A stretch of 64,000 bases of DNA from an uncultured Microbulbifer sp. (GCF_947504145.1 NZ_CANNGQ010000001.1:248001-312000), one strand, 5' to 3'; shown: positions 35,130 through 44,549, counted from the first letter of the stretch. Numbers and translations: made by a program. The notes: a model not told the origin generated them from the letters alone.

Positions 35130-36095
35130 ATGACAGCCGCTCTATCCATACGCGATTTGCAGAAAACCTACGACAATGGCTTCCAGGCGCTGAAAGGCAT
35201 CAGTTTCGAGGTGCAGCCCGGTGATTTCTTCGCCCTGCTGGGCCCCAACGGTGCCGGCAAGTCCACCACTATCGGTATCCTCTGCTCCCTGGTACGCAAG
35301 ACCGGCGGCAGTGTGTCGATTTTTGGTATCGATATCGACAAGGACTTCCCCAAAGCCAAGCAGGCGCTGGGCGTGGTGCCGCAGGAGTTTAATTTCAGCC
35401 AGTTCGAAAAAGTGTTCGATATTGTGTGCACCCAGGGCGGCTTTTACGGTATGCCGCGCAAGCTGGCGGAGGAGCGCACGGAAAAGTACCTGCGCAAACT
35501 GGGGCTGTGGGACAAACGCAGTACCCAGGCCCGTATGCTGTCCGGTGGCATGAAGCGCAGGCTAATGATTGCCCGCGCACTGATCCACGAGCCGAAGCTG
35601 CTGATTCTGGATGAGCCTACCGCCGGTGTGGATATCGAACTGCGCCGCTCCATGTGGGAGTTCCTGCAGGAGATCAACGCCCAGGGCACCACCATTATTC
35701 TGACCACTCACTACCTGGAAGAGGCAGAGAGTCTGTGTCGCAATATTGCGATTATCGATAAGGGAGAAATCGTCGAGAACACGTCGATCAAGTCCCTGAT
35801 CAAAACCCTGAGCCGGGAGGTATTTATTCTCGATACTCGCGAGTCCCTGAGTGCCGCCCCGGATTTTGGCAGCTTTGAAGGCCGGCTGGTGGACGAGCAC
35901 AGCCTGGAGGTGACCGTGGAGAAGGGGCAATCCCTCAGTGAACTGTTTACCCTCCTGACCGCGCAGAACATATCCGTAACCAGTATGCGCAACCGCGCCA
36001 ACCGTCTGGAGGAGCTGTTTGTCTCCCTCCTGGCGGAGAACAAGAAACAGAAGGCCGACGATGACCGCGGTGAAAGCAAGGAGGTACAGTCGTGA
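35130..36095 (+). CDS. yadG: ABC transporter ATP-binding protein (YadG)
   Basis: A 321-residue ATPase of an ABC-2 type exporter. Walker A is GPNGAGKST (about residues 37-45), the signature motif is LSGGMKRR, and Walker B is LLILDEPTAGVD; the H-loop His is in TTHYLEE. The C-terminal accessory domain ends in MRNRANRLEELFVSLL, close to YadG throughout. The ATG at 35130 has GGA 5 bases upstream; a GTG three codons earlier is the alternative. Its partner permease overlaps by 4 bases. Substrate is unknown. Confidence 0.92.
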   Translation: MTAALSIRDLQKTYDNGFQALKGISFEVQPGDFFALLGPNGAGKSTTIGILCSLVRKTGGSVSIFGIDIDKDFPKAKQALGVVPQEFNFSQFEKVFDIVCTQGGFYGMPRKLAEERTEKYLRKLGLWDKRSTQARMLSGGMKRRLMIARALIHEPKLLILDEPTAGVDIELRRSMWEFLQEINAQGTTIILTTHYLEEAESLCRNIAIIDKGEIVENTSIKSLIKTLSREVFILDTRESLSAAPDFGSFEGRLVDEHSLEVTVEKGQSLSELFTLLTAQNISVTSMRNRANRLEELFVSLLAENKKQKADDDRGESKEVQS

Positions 36096-36865
36096 GCCCG
36101 CAATTGATCTGGACTGCGTTTTCTACCATCTTCCGCCGGGAAGTGCGCCGCTTTACCCGTATCTGGCCGCAGACACTGGTGCCACCGGTAATCACCATGT
36201 CTCTCTATTTTGTAATCTTTGGCTCGCTGATCGGCAGTCGCATCGGTGAAATGGGCGGCTACTCCTATATGGAATTTGTGGTGCCCGGCCTGATCATGAT
36301 GGCCGTGATCACCAACTCCTACGGCAATGTGGTGTCCTCGTTTTACAGTGCCAAGTTCCAGCGCAGTGTGGAAGAGTTGCTCGTGTCTCCCACACCCAAC
36401 TGGGTAGTGATGGCCGGTTATGTGCTCGGCGGCGTGGCGCGTGGCCTGATCGTGGGGTTGGTCGTAACCATCATCGCGCTGGTGTTCACCTCACTGACCA
36501 TCCAGCATGTCGGCCTCACGGTGCTGATCGTGTTCTTGACCTCCACGCTGTTTGCGTTGGCGGGGTTTATCAATGCGATTTTTGCCAACAGCTTTGACGA
36601 TATCTCGATCATTCCCACCTTTGTGTTGACGCCGCTGACCTATCTCGGCGGTGTGTTTTATTCCATCGAGCTGTTGTCTCCGTTCTGGCAGGGGCTGTCG
36701 AAGCTCAACCCGATCCTGTATATGGTCAATGCTTTCCGCTACGGCGTGCTCGGAGTTTCCGATATCAGCGTTGGCTGGGCGTTTGCCGGGGTGCTGGTGT
36801 TTATTGCGCTGCTGTCGGCCTGGGCGCTGCATCTGATGAGTCACGGCAAGCGTCTGCGTCACTGA
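36092..36865 (+). CDS. yadH: ABC-2 type transport permease (YadH)
   Basis: A 257-residue permease with six transmembrane helices and an ABC-2 signature in the segment LTPLTYLGGVFYSIELLSPFWQ (first 20 residues are the core). It starts with a GTG overlapping the yadG stop by 4 bases, so subunits are made together. N-terminal FRREVRRFTRIWPQTLVPPV and VPGLIMMAVITNSY are typical of the YadH group. Confidence 0.92.
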   Translation: MSPQLIWTAFSTIFRREVRRFTRIWPQTLVPPVITMSLYFVIFGSLIGSRIGEMGGYSYMEFVVPGLIMMAVITNSYGNVVSSFYSAKFQRSVEELLVSPTPNWVVMAGYVLGGVARGLIVGLVVTIIALVFTSLTIQHVGLTVLIVFLTSTLFALAGFINAIFANSFDDISIIPTFVLTPLTYLGGVFYSIELLSPFWQGLSKLNPILYMVNAFRYGVLGVSDISVGWAFAGVLVFIALLSAWALHLMSHGKRLRH

Positions 36866-36880
36866 TTGGATATTAACGGT

Positions 36881-36921
36881 TCGCCTACAGGGTGCTTCGC
36901 AGGAGCCTGCCCGGCAGGCGA
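36881..36921 (+). promoter_or_regulatory. Candidate structured leader upstream of queF
   Basis: TCGCCT (36881-36886) can pair with AGGCGA (36916-36921). Alternatively GCCTGCC (36905-36911) can pair with GGCAGGC (36913-36919). The two pairings share bases and exclude each other, as in an attenuator. It does not match the preQ1 riboswitch consensus that I know. Confidence 0.3.
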
Positions 36922-36942
36922 GTAAAAAGCTTGAGTGAAAAC

Positions 36943-37773
36943 ATGCATCGAGAAGACTGGAAGAATCTGCCTCTGGGCAAGGAAACACACTACGAATCCA
37001 CCTACAACCCGCAGTTACTGCACCCAATCCCACGCTCGGTGTCCCGCGCGCAACTGGGGCTGGATGGGCAGGCGCTGCCGTTTAGCGGCGCAGACGAGTG
37101 GTGGGGCTTTGAGCTGTCCTGGCTCAATCCGAAAGGCGTCCCCCGGGTGGCCGTGGCCCGTTTCCGATTTGCGGCCTCCAGTCCGTCCATGATCGAGTCC
37201 AAGTCTTTCAAGTTGTATCTGAATTCCCTGAACCAGACCGAGTTCGCCTCGGCAGATGCCGTGCGTGCAACGCTTGAAAAAGACCTGAGCGCTGCCGCCG
37301 GTAGTGACGTGGCGGTTTCCCTGTTTGATGTGGAAGACCCGCAGCTGGCGGTACATACACCTGAAGGGATTTGCGTGGACCAGCTGGATATTGAAGCGCG
37401 CAGCTACCAGCCGGATGCCGGATTACTGAAACTGGCAGAAGGGGGAAATGCAGTGGAAGAAACCCTGTACAGCCACCTGCTGCGCAGCAATTGCCCGGTA
37501 ACGGGGCAGCCTGACTGGGCGACTGTTTCCATTGCATACCGCGGCCCGGCGCTTGACCGCGCTTCCCTGCTGGCCTACATCATCTCTTTCCGTGAGCATC
37601 AGGACTTCCACGAGCACTGCGTGGAGCGCATCTACTGCGATCTGCAGCAGCTGGCCGACTTTAAACAGCTGACCGTTTGCGCCCGCTACACCCGTCGCGG
37701 CGGACTGGACATCAACCCTTTAAGAACCTCCACCGGCGAAATCGACTTTCCCGGACGCTTCGCCCGGCAGTAG
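36943..37773 (+). CDS. queF: NADPH-dependent preQ0 reductase QueF
   Basis: A 276-residue long-form (YqcD-like) QueF, which reduces the nitrile preQ0 to preQ1 in queuosine synthesis. It has tandem T-fold halves. The N-terminal half holds the QueF motif [11 protein letters not shown] (E85 onward) and the C-terminal half the nucleophile C184 in [13 protein letters not shown], plus [13 protein letters not shown]. The ATG at 36943 gives the conserved N-terminus; a TTG four codons upstream is possible. Other queuosine genes are absent from the window. Confidence 0.93.
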   Translation: MHREDWKNLPLGKETHYESTYNPQLLHPIPRSVSRAQLGLDGQALPFSGADEWWGFELSWLNPKGVPRVAVARFRFAASSPSMIESKSFKLYLNSLNQTEFASADAVRATLEKDLSAAAGSDVAVSLFDVEDPQLAVHTPEGICVDQLDIEARSYQPDAGLLKLAEGGNAVEETLYSHLLRSNCPVTGQPDWATVSIAYRGPALDRASLLAYIISFREHQDFHEHCVERIYCDLQQLADFKQLTVCARYTRRGGLDINPLRTSTGEIDFPGRFARQ

Positions 37774-37817
37774 TGCCGGCACTGGCGCAACGCTACAGAC
37801 GAAAAGATTTGCAAAAT

Positions 37818-37840
37818 AATCCCCTCGCCATGAGGGGATT
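37818..37840. terminator. Hairpin after queF
   Basis: AATCCCCTC pairs with GAGGGGATT over a 5-base loop, 45 bases after the queF stop. The T tract is better on the minus strand (ATTATTTTGC), so termination of queF is only probable. Confidence 0.5.
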
Positions 37841-37946
37841 CGCATCCGTATCCCGTTACTAACTCTATCGGCTCGAGAAATATTGGCGCTCTATGCATCA
37901 GAATCGCCGTTGTTTCCGCCATTGAGCGCAAATTGGAATAGTACGG

Positions 37947-38771
37947 ATGGAAAACGCAAATACATTGGATTTTGGTCAAGAGCGGGTGGCTGCGACCATA
38001 CAGGCGCAGGGTTACCGCGGCCGTAAGCGGGGCAGGTCTGACGTACACAGCAACAGGCTACTGCAGATTAAAACCCGCGCTATCAGTGACGGCGCCGAGC
38101 TGCGGGAGGGCACCCTGCTGCGCGTCAACGTTGCTGGTGCCAATTGCGGTGGGGAGCAGGGCGGCTCGGTGGGGTACGGCTCGGTGGAGTATGTGGTAAG
38201 CGCGGGTTACCAGAACCAATATGAATACGCGCTCGACCTCGCCAGTGCGATCAACACCCAGAAAAATATCCCGATTTCCGCCGGGGAGCGCCAGGCGGAT
38301 GGCTCTCTGCGCGCAAGCGGCTCTTCGTGCCTGAACTGGATATGGGGCCCGGAGGGGAATTTTACCGCGAGTATCGAACGGCTAGACCCTGTACAGATGA
38401 CGACGATCGGCGGTCAGTCGCTGGCAGCGGGGCAGTTGCTTGAAGTTCTGATTCTGAATGCCGGCATCTATTCGCAACATATGCGATTTCAGTATCGTGT
38501 GCCCAGTGATTTTCACGGTAAAAGCTGGCGTTGGCCGGCGGCACTCTCCCGGGTGATCAATGCCTGTGCGGAACAGAATAACTACCCGGTCCGGGCTGGA
38601 GAGTTCGATCGCGATACCGGTGCCATCAAGACGGTAGAGTCGACGGACCGGAATAAAATCTGGGTGGCGACCAGCGATGCCGGCCAGGTGATGGTGAAAA
38701 TTCGGGCGGACGGCCAGCTGGTCCGCTTTCAGTCAGACTATCCGCAAACGCAGAAGTACCTGGTGGGCTAG
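37947..38771 (+). CDS. Hypothetical protein with two related domains
   Basis: A 274-residue protein without a signal peptide that I do not recognise. It appears to contain a duplicated domain. Residues 52-145 and 157-256 share a layout: a (L)xxGxLLxVxxxxAG opening, a central predicted helix ending in AIN or VIN, a (I/V)xAGExxxxxG turn, then (N)xIW and a beta end ((F)TASI / VMVKI). The N-terminus (about 1-45) is basic. The gene is convergent with the Ser/Thr kinase gene, 16 bases away. Confidence 0.65.
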   Translation: MENANTLDFGQERVAATIQAQGYRGRKRGRSDVHSNRLLQIKTRAISDGAELREGTLLRVNVAGANCGGEQGGSVGYGSVEYVVSAGYQNQYEYALDLASAINTQKNIPISAGERQADGSLRASGSSCLNWIWGPEGNFTASIERLDPVQMTTIGGQSLAAGQLLEVLILNAGIYSQHMRFQYRVPSDFHGKSWRWPAALSRVINACAEQNNYPVRAGEFDRDTGAIKTVESTDRNKIWVATSDAGQVMVKIRADGQLVRFQSDYPQTQKYLVG

Positions 38772-38787
38772 CGGAGCAGGAGAGGGC

Positions 38788-41580
38788 TCAGGTTGAGGTC
38801 TGCAATACCGCAGCGTTTACGACCGAACCCGGGCTGGAATTTTTGTTTTGTTCGCGCAGCTCAGTCAGTAGGGTTTGGTATTTGGCGATTACTGGTGCGT
38901 CTTCGGGAAATGTTTTTCTCAGGCTTTCAATGAGAGTTTTACATTGCGAAATCGCACGCTGCAAGTCGCCCTGAGCGATGGAAATGTTTACATCAGCCTG
39001 GTCAGTTTCAAGCACGATGGGAGCGTGACGGGGAAACGTGTTTAGGTAAATGGTCCGGGATTTATCGGTTAACCTGCGGGCTTTTTCCAGTTCTTTCTCT
39101 TGCAGTGCGATGCGGGCGAGTTTCAGGTTCCATGCGGCTACACCGTAGTCGTTTTCGCCGAATTGAGCGATATTTTCCTCAATGACAACGTTGATCATGC
39201 GTATGCCTTCTTCAAGGTCACCTGTAGCAGCCATCGCTTCCCCCAAGTTCGCTCGAGGCAGATAGGTTGCTTCAGAGTCGTCCGGGTATATTTTCTCGAA
39301 GATTGCATTGGCTTTTTCCAAATCTTCTCGAGACTCTGCGTACAACCCCATTTCAAAGTATGTAAACCCTCGATGGTTGAGCAGCTGTGCGGTAGATTCT
39401 GGTGATTGCGCTTCGCCCTGAATGAGTTCGCTCAGTAGCTCGATCGCGAACTGGTGGTGACCAAAGCGGCGCACGAGGCGCGCGTACTGGCTTGCGATAT
39501 TCCTGAACAGTTCGTTGCCAGGGGTGAATATCTGTTTTCCGACCTCGTAGGCGTGCTCTAACTGTTCGAGTGCTTCATTCGAGCGACCTGTGCGCATATA
39601 GCATCTGGCGAGTTGCCTGTAACTATTCAGTGTCTCCGGGTGTGACTCCCCAAGTAGCGCGATTCGATCTGATAATACGGTTTCCGCCAGGCGAGCTGCT
39701 TGCTTAAATTCGGCCTTGTTAAAATATACGCCAGACAGGCTGTGACGAGTGCCGATTCCGAGTTTCCCTCCTTTGTCAGGCAGCCGCTCCCAAGTGTTTT
39801 GAGCTTCCGTTAACAAGTGGATAGCGCGGTCTGGGTTGCCCGCTTTGGACTCAAGCTCTCCCTCTCTATAAAGAGCCAGGGCGGCAAGGTGTTGGTTCGG
39901 AAACTGATGTAACACTCGGCTTGCGTGAGAGAGGGCGCTGGCCGCGTTTTCGAATTCGCCTAAAATGCTCAGGAAATGACCGAGCCGGATCAAAGATTCG
40001 GCTTGCGTATATGCGATTTTCTGACGCTGCTCAGGTGCTGCTTCCGTAAATGCAGGATCTGGTATCAGTGCCAGCGCTTCCTTTTGGAGCTCCACCGCAT
40101 CCCGGTATTTCCCTGTATTGAATTTCACCAGCGCAAGTGTCTCGATAAGCTGTGACTTGACGGCAGGGTCCTCGTTCAGGGATGTCCGGGTTTTCTGGAC
40201 GGCGCTATTCAGCAGCTGCTCAACATTCACAGTGTGTCCCTGCGCCCTGGCGGGAGAGGCGGCATCAAACATATCCGTCAGCATTTGCGTTACGCGCTGC
40301 GCGGTATGCGCCTGCCGCTCGGTTTCAGCTTTGGCAGTGAGCAGGTTGTCCCTTTCCAGTGCCAGCTTGTTGGCCAGGTACGCAGTGGCAGCCAGCCCGC
40401 CGGTAATCGTCAGTAGCACTGTCAGTGTGAGCAGGGACGCAACGGGGTAGCGACGAACGAGTTTACCGCTGCGATACAGGAATCCCGCTGCGGTGGCCTG
40501 TACCGGTTCTCCAGTCAGGTAGCGCTCGATATCCCGTTGTAACTCACTGACGCTGGCGTAGCGGTTCTGAGGCTCCTTGCGCAGGGATTTGGCGACGATA
40601 TTGTCGATGTCCCCCTTGAGTGCATTGGCCTTGGTTCGAAAGCCGCTCCGGGCGGCCGCCTTGCTGACAGGGGCGGGCTCGTCTTCGCAAATGGCTCGAA
40701 TGAGTTGCTCGGTGGATCGGTCGCCCCCGGGATGCGGGGAGCTGCCCGACAGCAGCTCGTAGAGCAGGGTGCCGAGGCCATAGACATCGGTGGCGGTCGA
40801 GGTTGCCTTGCCGGCGAGCTGTTCCGGGCTGGCGTAGGCGGGCGTGAGCCCGGAGAGCCGGGTGGTATGGTGGGACTTTTGCTCGCTGTGCAGAATTTTA
40901 CTGACACCAAAGTCCAGCAGCTTTACCTGCCCGGCGGGAGTCACCAGGACATTTTCCGGTTTTATATCCCGGTGGATGACCAGGTGGTTGTGGGCAAAAC
41001 TCACCGCGTCGCAGACCGCCAGAAACAGGGTTAGGCGCCTCTGTAAGCCCAGCTGCTGCTGGTCGCAGTAGTCGGTAATTGCAGCACCCTGAATGTACTC
41101 CATTACCAGGTAAGGGCGCTGTTCCGGCGTGGCGCCGCCGTCGAGCAACATGGCAATATTGGGATGTTGCAACTGCGCGAGAACCTGTCGCTCGCGGTGG
41201 AAGTGTTTCAGCTCTGCTTCGCTGGCAAAGCTGGGGGCGATTTTGACCGCCACCTGCTGTTGATAGCTGCCATCGTCCCGGTGGGCCAGAAAAACAATGC
41301 CCATACCGCCGCGGCCGATTTCCCGTTCCACCCGATAGATACCGAGCCGCTGGTCCTGGCTCAGGTTCTGGGTGAGGCCCTGCAGTTGCTGGCCGATAAT
41401 GTTGGTGTGCTGCTGCTCTGGGTTTTCGTTATCGGAAATGGTGAGCAGGCGCCGCACCTCGTCGATGAGTGGCTTGTCGAGGGCGCATTCGGCGAGAGCG
41501 GTTTCCCGCTCTGCCTGGCTGAGTGGTTCACAGGCATCAAACAGTTGCTTGATGCTGATCAGTTCACTGGCATCACGCAT
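38788..41580 (-). CDS. Transmembrane Ser/Thr protein kinase with TPR sensor region
   Basis: A 930-residue Hanks-type kinase. The N-terminal domain is cytosolic: Gly loop IGRGGMGIVF (about 88-97), ATP lysine K113, catalytic H203-R-D205 with KPEN, and D223-F-G. All key residues are present. A single transmembrane helix lies near residues 388-410, followed by about 500 residues of TPR-like helical repeats that end in the periplasm. The gene overlaps the upstream ECF sigma factor gene by 8 bases. Sigma factors of this group are controlled by phosphorylation from a linked kinase in Xanthomonas and Vibrio, so a kinase-sigma pair is likely. Confidence 0.88.
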   Translation of the reverse strand: MRDASELISIKQLFDACEPLSQAERETALAECALDKPLIDEVRRLLTISDNENPEQQHTNIIGQQLQGLTQNLSQDQRLGIYRVEREIGRGGMGIVFLAHRDDGSYQQQVAVKIAPSFASEAELKHFHRERQVLAQLQHPNIAMLLDGGATPEQRPYLVMEYIQGAAITDYCDQQQLGLQRRLTLFLAVCDAVSFAHNHLVIHRDIKPENVLVTPAGQVKLLDFGVSKILHSEQKSHHTTRLSGLTPAYASPEQLAGKATSTATDVYGLGTLLYELLSGSSPHPGGDRSTEQLIRAICEDEPAPVSKAAARSGFRTKANALKGDIDNIVAKSLRKEPQNRYASVSELQRDIERYLTGEPVQATAAGFLYRSGKLVRRYPVASLLTLTVLLTITGGLAATAYLANKLALERDNLLTAKAETERQAHTAQRVTQMLTDMFDAASPARAQGHTVNVEQLLNSAVQKTRTSLNEDPAVKSQLIETLALVKFNTGKYRDAVELQKEALALIPDPAFTEAAPEQRQKIAYTQAESLIRLGHFLSILGEFENAASALSHASRVLHQFPNQHLAALALYREGELESKAGNPDRAIHLLTEAQNTWERLPDKGGKLGIGTRHSLSGVYFNKAEFKQAARLAETVLSDRIALLGESHPETLNSYRQLARCYMRTGRSNEALEQLEHAYEVGKQIFTPGNELFRNIASQYARLVRRFGHHQFAIELLSELIQGEAQSPESTAQLLNHRGFTYFEMGLYAESREDLEKANAIFEKIYPDDSEATYLPRANLGEAMAATGDLEEGIRMINVVIEENIAQFGENDYGVAAWNLKLARIALQEKELEKARRLTDKSRTIYLNTFPRHAPIVLETDQADVNISIAQGDLQRAISQCKTLIESLRKTFPEDAPVIAKYQTLLTELREQNKNSSPGSVVNAAVLQTST

Positions 41581-42094
41581 GACTGTGTTGCAGCCGGTCT
41601 GTCAAAAAGGTCCGCGCAAACTTCAGTTCCCGCTCTACCGTTGCCACGCTCAGGGATAAGAGTTCGGCGATCTTAGCCTGGGTAAAGCCGGCCAGGTAGT
41701 GGAGTTCGGCGATGCTTTCCAGGCGCTCGCTGATCGATGCCATTTCGGTCAGTGTTTTGTCGATGGTGAGCAGGCCCAAATTGATGTCGATATCTCCAAG
41801 CAGATCATCCCCCCAGATTGTGCGTAGATGCTTTCCATTGCGCTTTTGCGCGGATTTGGATCTCGCATGATCGATCAGCAGGTGGCGCATGGCCTTGGCG
41901 GCACAGCGGTACACGTGGGCTTTGGACTGGTATTGGGTGGGGGATTCAATCAGGCGGATGCAGGCTTCGTGGACTATGTCTGTAGTCTGGAGAGTCAGGT
42001 TGCCGTATTGGCCAGCCAGGATGCGGCGCGCGCACTGGCGCAGCTCGCGGTACAGCTGCTCGGTCAGCTCGGGTATTGCATGAGTATCGGTCAT
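41573..42094 (-). CDS. ECF-type RNA polymerase sigma factor (kinase-linked group)
   Basis: A 173-residue extracytoplasmic-function sigma factor. The sigma2 region includes YRELRQCARRILAGQ and TTDIVHEACIRLIES. The sigma4 helix-turn-helix includes LHYLAGFTQAKIAELLSLS. In sigma2.2 the acidic DxxD cluster used by most ECF factors to contact RNA polymerase is not evident, and Thr residues are present in TLQTTDIVHE. In the kinase-controlled ECF43 type, threonine phosphorylation replaces that charge. No anti-sigma gene is adjacent; the overlapping kinase gene fits instead. An ATG at 42094 starts the protein. Confidence 0.87.
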   Translation of the reverse strand: MTDTHAIPELTEQLYRELRQCARRILAGQYGNLTLQTTDIVHEACIRLIESPTQYQSKAHVYRCAAKAMRHLLIDHARSKSAQKRNGKHLRTIWGDDLLGDIDINLGLLTIDKTLTEMASISERLESIAELHYLAGFTQAKIAELLSLSVATVERELKFARTFLTDRLQHSHA

Positions 42095-42159
42095 AGAGAA
42101 GGAAGAGAATAAAGTCCGCGGTTACCAGAGTAAGACGATCTGCCGACGATCTTCCGGAA

Positions 42160-43554
42160 CTAGATAATAACCTTGCTCTTCAGGCGGGCCTGTGCCTTCT
42201 GCAGTGCCTGGAGGACCTTTTCCTTGTCGTAATTGCGCACTTTTTCCAGGTCCAGGTGCATAGCAAAACCGGGGGCGTGCTCTTCCAGGTAGCTCTGTTG
42301 TCCGCCCAGGTTTTTGCGCAGGTCGGTGACCGAGTAGACCTTTACCGGTGTGCTGAAGCCTTTCACCGTCACGTGGCCTTTGTCACGGCACATGACCGTC
42401 TGTTTGATCATTGCCCAGGTCTCGTGACTGATCAGCACTTCGCCGGGTTCTGCCGCGCTTTCCAGGCGGGCCGCCAGATTCACGTGGGTGCCCATCACGG
42501 TGTAGGTCTGGTGGTCGGCGGTGCCGAATACACCGACGGTACAGTAACCGGTATTGATACCCATACGGATCTGCAATGGATGGGAGATGCCCTGGTCGTA
42601 CCACTCCTGCATCATCTCGCGCACCCGTTTGCGCATTGCCAGCGCCATAGCCACACAGCGCAGGGCATCGGATTTGGGGCCTTTGCTCTGATCGTCCCCG
42701 AACACCACCATCACTGCGTCGCCGATGAATTTGTCGATGGTTCCGCCGTAGTGCGCGACGATGCGGGACATCTCGGTCAGGTAATTATTCAGCAGGCGGG
42801 TCAGCGTTTCCGCTTCCATTTCTTCCGTCAGCTGGCTGAAATCTTTGATGTCGGAGAAGAACACCGTGAGCAGTTTGCGCTCGGTGACAATCTCTTTTTC
42901 CCTACCGGTGGTCACTGCTCGCCACAGGCGTTTTGGCAAATAGCGGGAGAGCTTGTAGCTGGCCAGGTTGGCGATGCGCTGCTCTTTCTGCAGCTGTTGA
43001 TTATTTTCCTTCAGCGTGGATATCTGCTTGTGGGTATAGAAGGCGTAGCAGCAGAAATAGGTGAAAACGCCGATCAGGCTTGCGGCACTGATATTGAGGT
43101 CCGCATTGACCACCAGGGCAGGGCGGTGCACCAGGTAGCCAACCCCCACTCCGAGCAGCATCGCGGTATTGTGTTCAAACCAGCAGCGCCCGCCACCCTG
43201 AGTCAGGGCGTTGAATTGCACCATGGTGAGGAATAGCAAACTGGGCAGCAGGCTGAAATTCGACAGGGCCATCGCCATACCGATCAGCAGTGCGTCGGTG
43301 AATGAGAGCCAGCGGCGGACCTGTTGGGTATTTTCAGGAATACTGCGGCGCGCAATCTGATAGGCAATTGGTATGTAACCCAGCAGAAGCGCAGCCATGG
43401 CAAGCTGCAGCAGGGTGTCTTTAGAGGAAAGCGCCGACCAGCTGATGCTGTTCAGGAGCGTGCCGGAAGCGGCAAAACAGATCAGGGCGCGGAAATAGAG
43501 CGGGTACCTGGAATCTTGCGGGCGGCTGCTGGTTTCTTCTGACTGGTTCTGCAT
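42160..43554 (-). CDS. Membrane-bound class III adenylate/guanylate cyclase
   Basis: A 464-residue protein with about six transmembrane helices (about residues 18-180), a short coiled coil, and a class III cyclase domain (about 225-415). The metal-binding aspartates are in VFFSDIKDFSQLTEEM and FIGDAVMVVFGDD, and HVNLAARLESAAEPGEVLIS is the typical distal part. The base-specifying residues cannot be decided by eye, so cAMP or cGMP remains open. It is transcribed 66 bases upstream of the sigma factor gene and may share its transcript. Confidence 0.88.
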   Translation of the reverse strand: MQNQSEETSSRPQDSRYPLYFRALICFAASGTLLNSISWSALSSKDTLLQLAMAALLLGYIPIAYQIARRSIPENTQQVRRWLSFTDALLIGMAMALSNFSLLPSLLFLTMVQFNALTQGGGRCWFEHNTAMLLGVGVGYLVHRPALVVNADLNISAASLIGVFTYFCCYAFYTHKQISTLKENNQQLQKEQRIANLASYKLSRYLPKRLWRAVTTGREKEIVTERKLLTVFFSDIKDFSQLTEEMEAETLTRLLNNYLTEMSRIVAHYGGTIDKFIGDAVMVVFGDDQSKGPKSDALRCVAMALAMRKRVREMMQEWYDQGISHPLQIRMGINTGYCTVGVFGTADHQTYTVMGTHVNLAARLESAAEPGEVLISHETWAMIKQTVMCRDKGHVTVKGFSTPVKVYSVTDLRKNLGGQQSYLEEHAPGFAMHLDLEKVRNYDKEKVLQALQKAQARLKSKVII

Positions 43555-43868
43555 GAAAGCTGGGTCTTATCGGTAACGGTATTGATCCGGGAGCATTTTG
43601 TTTTTTTCTCGTCCCCGTCAATTACTGGTGTACGGTTACTTTGCCGGATGGCAGATGTACAACAGAGCCTCAAGGTTTTTGGTTATAACGAGGCATGGAT
43701 CACTGACAGGCGCAAAGTTTACCCTCATGTTGCGCTGAATGCGACGGCTAATGAGGATGTAGTCCTAGTGTGTACGCCCGTACCACAATGGCGCCTCTCG
43801 GTTTTACGGTAGAATCCCCCTCCCCATTTGGGGCGTTAATATGTACTGGCAGAATTGGGAGGAAATAC
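43555..43868. other. Divergent intergenic stretch
   Basis: About 310 bases between the leftward cyclase and the rightward nitroreductase, with no credible gene. It contains a 12-base inverted repeat CCCCATTTGGGG (43822-43833), and TAGAAT (43810-43815) could serve as a -10 for the nitroreductase, without a good -35. Confidence 0.45.
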
Positions 43869-44429
43869 ATGGATGCGTTAGACGCACTGCACAACCGGGT
43901 GTCCGTAGGCGGCTTGACCGAACCCGCCCCAGATAGTCAGCAACGGGATGCCATTTTTCGCGCCGCATTGCGTGCCGCCGACCACGGCAACCTGCGCCCG
44001 TGGCGTTTCCTGGTGGTTGAAGGGGAAGCGCGCAAGCGCATGGGGGAGATCTACCTCCGGGCCAGCGAGGCCGGCGAGCCCCTGAGCGAAGCCCAGCGTG
44101 AGCGCACACTCGCCATGCCACTGCGGGCCCCTTTGATTGTCGTTGCCATCACGCGTCTGCAGGAGCACCCGAAGGTGCCCCATAACGAGCAGCGCATGTC
44201 CACCGCCGGTGCCGTACAGGCCATGATTACTGCCGCCTTTGCCCAGGGCGTCGGTGCCTACTGGCGCACCGGGGCGCTCGCTGAGAACCAGTCTGTCGCT
44301 GAAGCGTTGGGCCTGGCGGAAAACGAAGAGGTCAGTGGCTTCATTTATATGGGAAGCCCCCAGAAGCCCCCGCGCCCCGCCCCAGAATTGGCAGTGGAAG
44401 ACTTCTTCGCGGACTGGACTGGGGAATAG
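43869..44429 (+). CDS. Nitroreductase-family protein (YdjA-like)
   Basis: A 186-residue flavin-dependent oxidoreductase of the minimal, YdjA-type nitroreductase group. FMN-contact segments are LRAADHGNLRPWRFLVVEG (about 34-52) and TAGAVQAMITAAFAQGVGAYWRTG (about 113-136, shown in two parts in the protein). The shortened family lacks the usual C-terminal extension. GGAGG lies 7 bases before the ATG at 43869; an in-frame upstream extension is not conserved. Substrate is unknown. Confidence 0.87.
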   Translation: MDALDALHNRVSVGGLTEPAPDSQQRDAIFRAALRAADHGNLRPWRFLVVEGEARKRMGEIYLRASEAGEPLSEAQRERTLAMPLRAPLIVVAITRLQEHPKVPHNEQRMSTAGAVQAMITAAFAQGVGAYWRTGALAENQSVAEALGLAENEEVSGFIYMGSPQKPPRPAPELAVEDFFADWTGE

Positions 44430-44473
44430 GCGCCCCAAACTGGCGCGGCTGGCGGGAAAATTCTGAAATACAC

Positions 44474-44502
44474 TTGCACCGGTCGTCGCCTTTCTGTAAA
44501 GT
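44474..44502 (+). promoter_or_regulatory. Sigma-70 promoter of tRNA-Ser
   Basis: TTGCAC (44474-44479), a 17-base spacer, and TAAAGT (44497-44502), followed by a GC-rich discriminator (TCGCGCTCGC) about 48 bases before the tRNA. Confidence 0.7.
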
Positions 44503-44549
44503 TCGCGCTCGCTGATCGGGACGTATGTCACTGATTAGCAAGACAATTT

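Noticed and set aside
42256-43236. A 326-codon plus-strand frame opposite the cyclase
   Set aside because: Antisense of a well-supported cyclase with its metal residues; no ribosome site.
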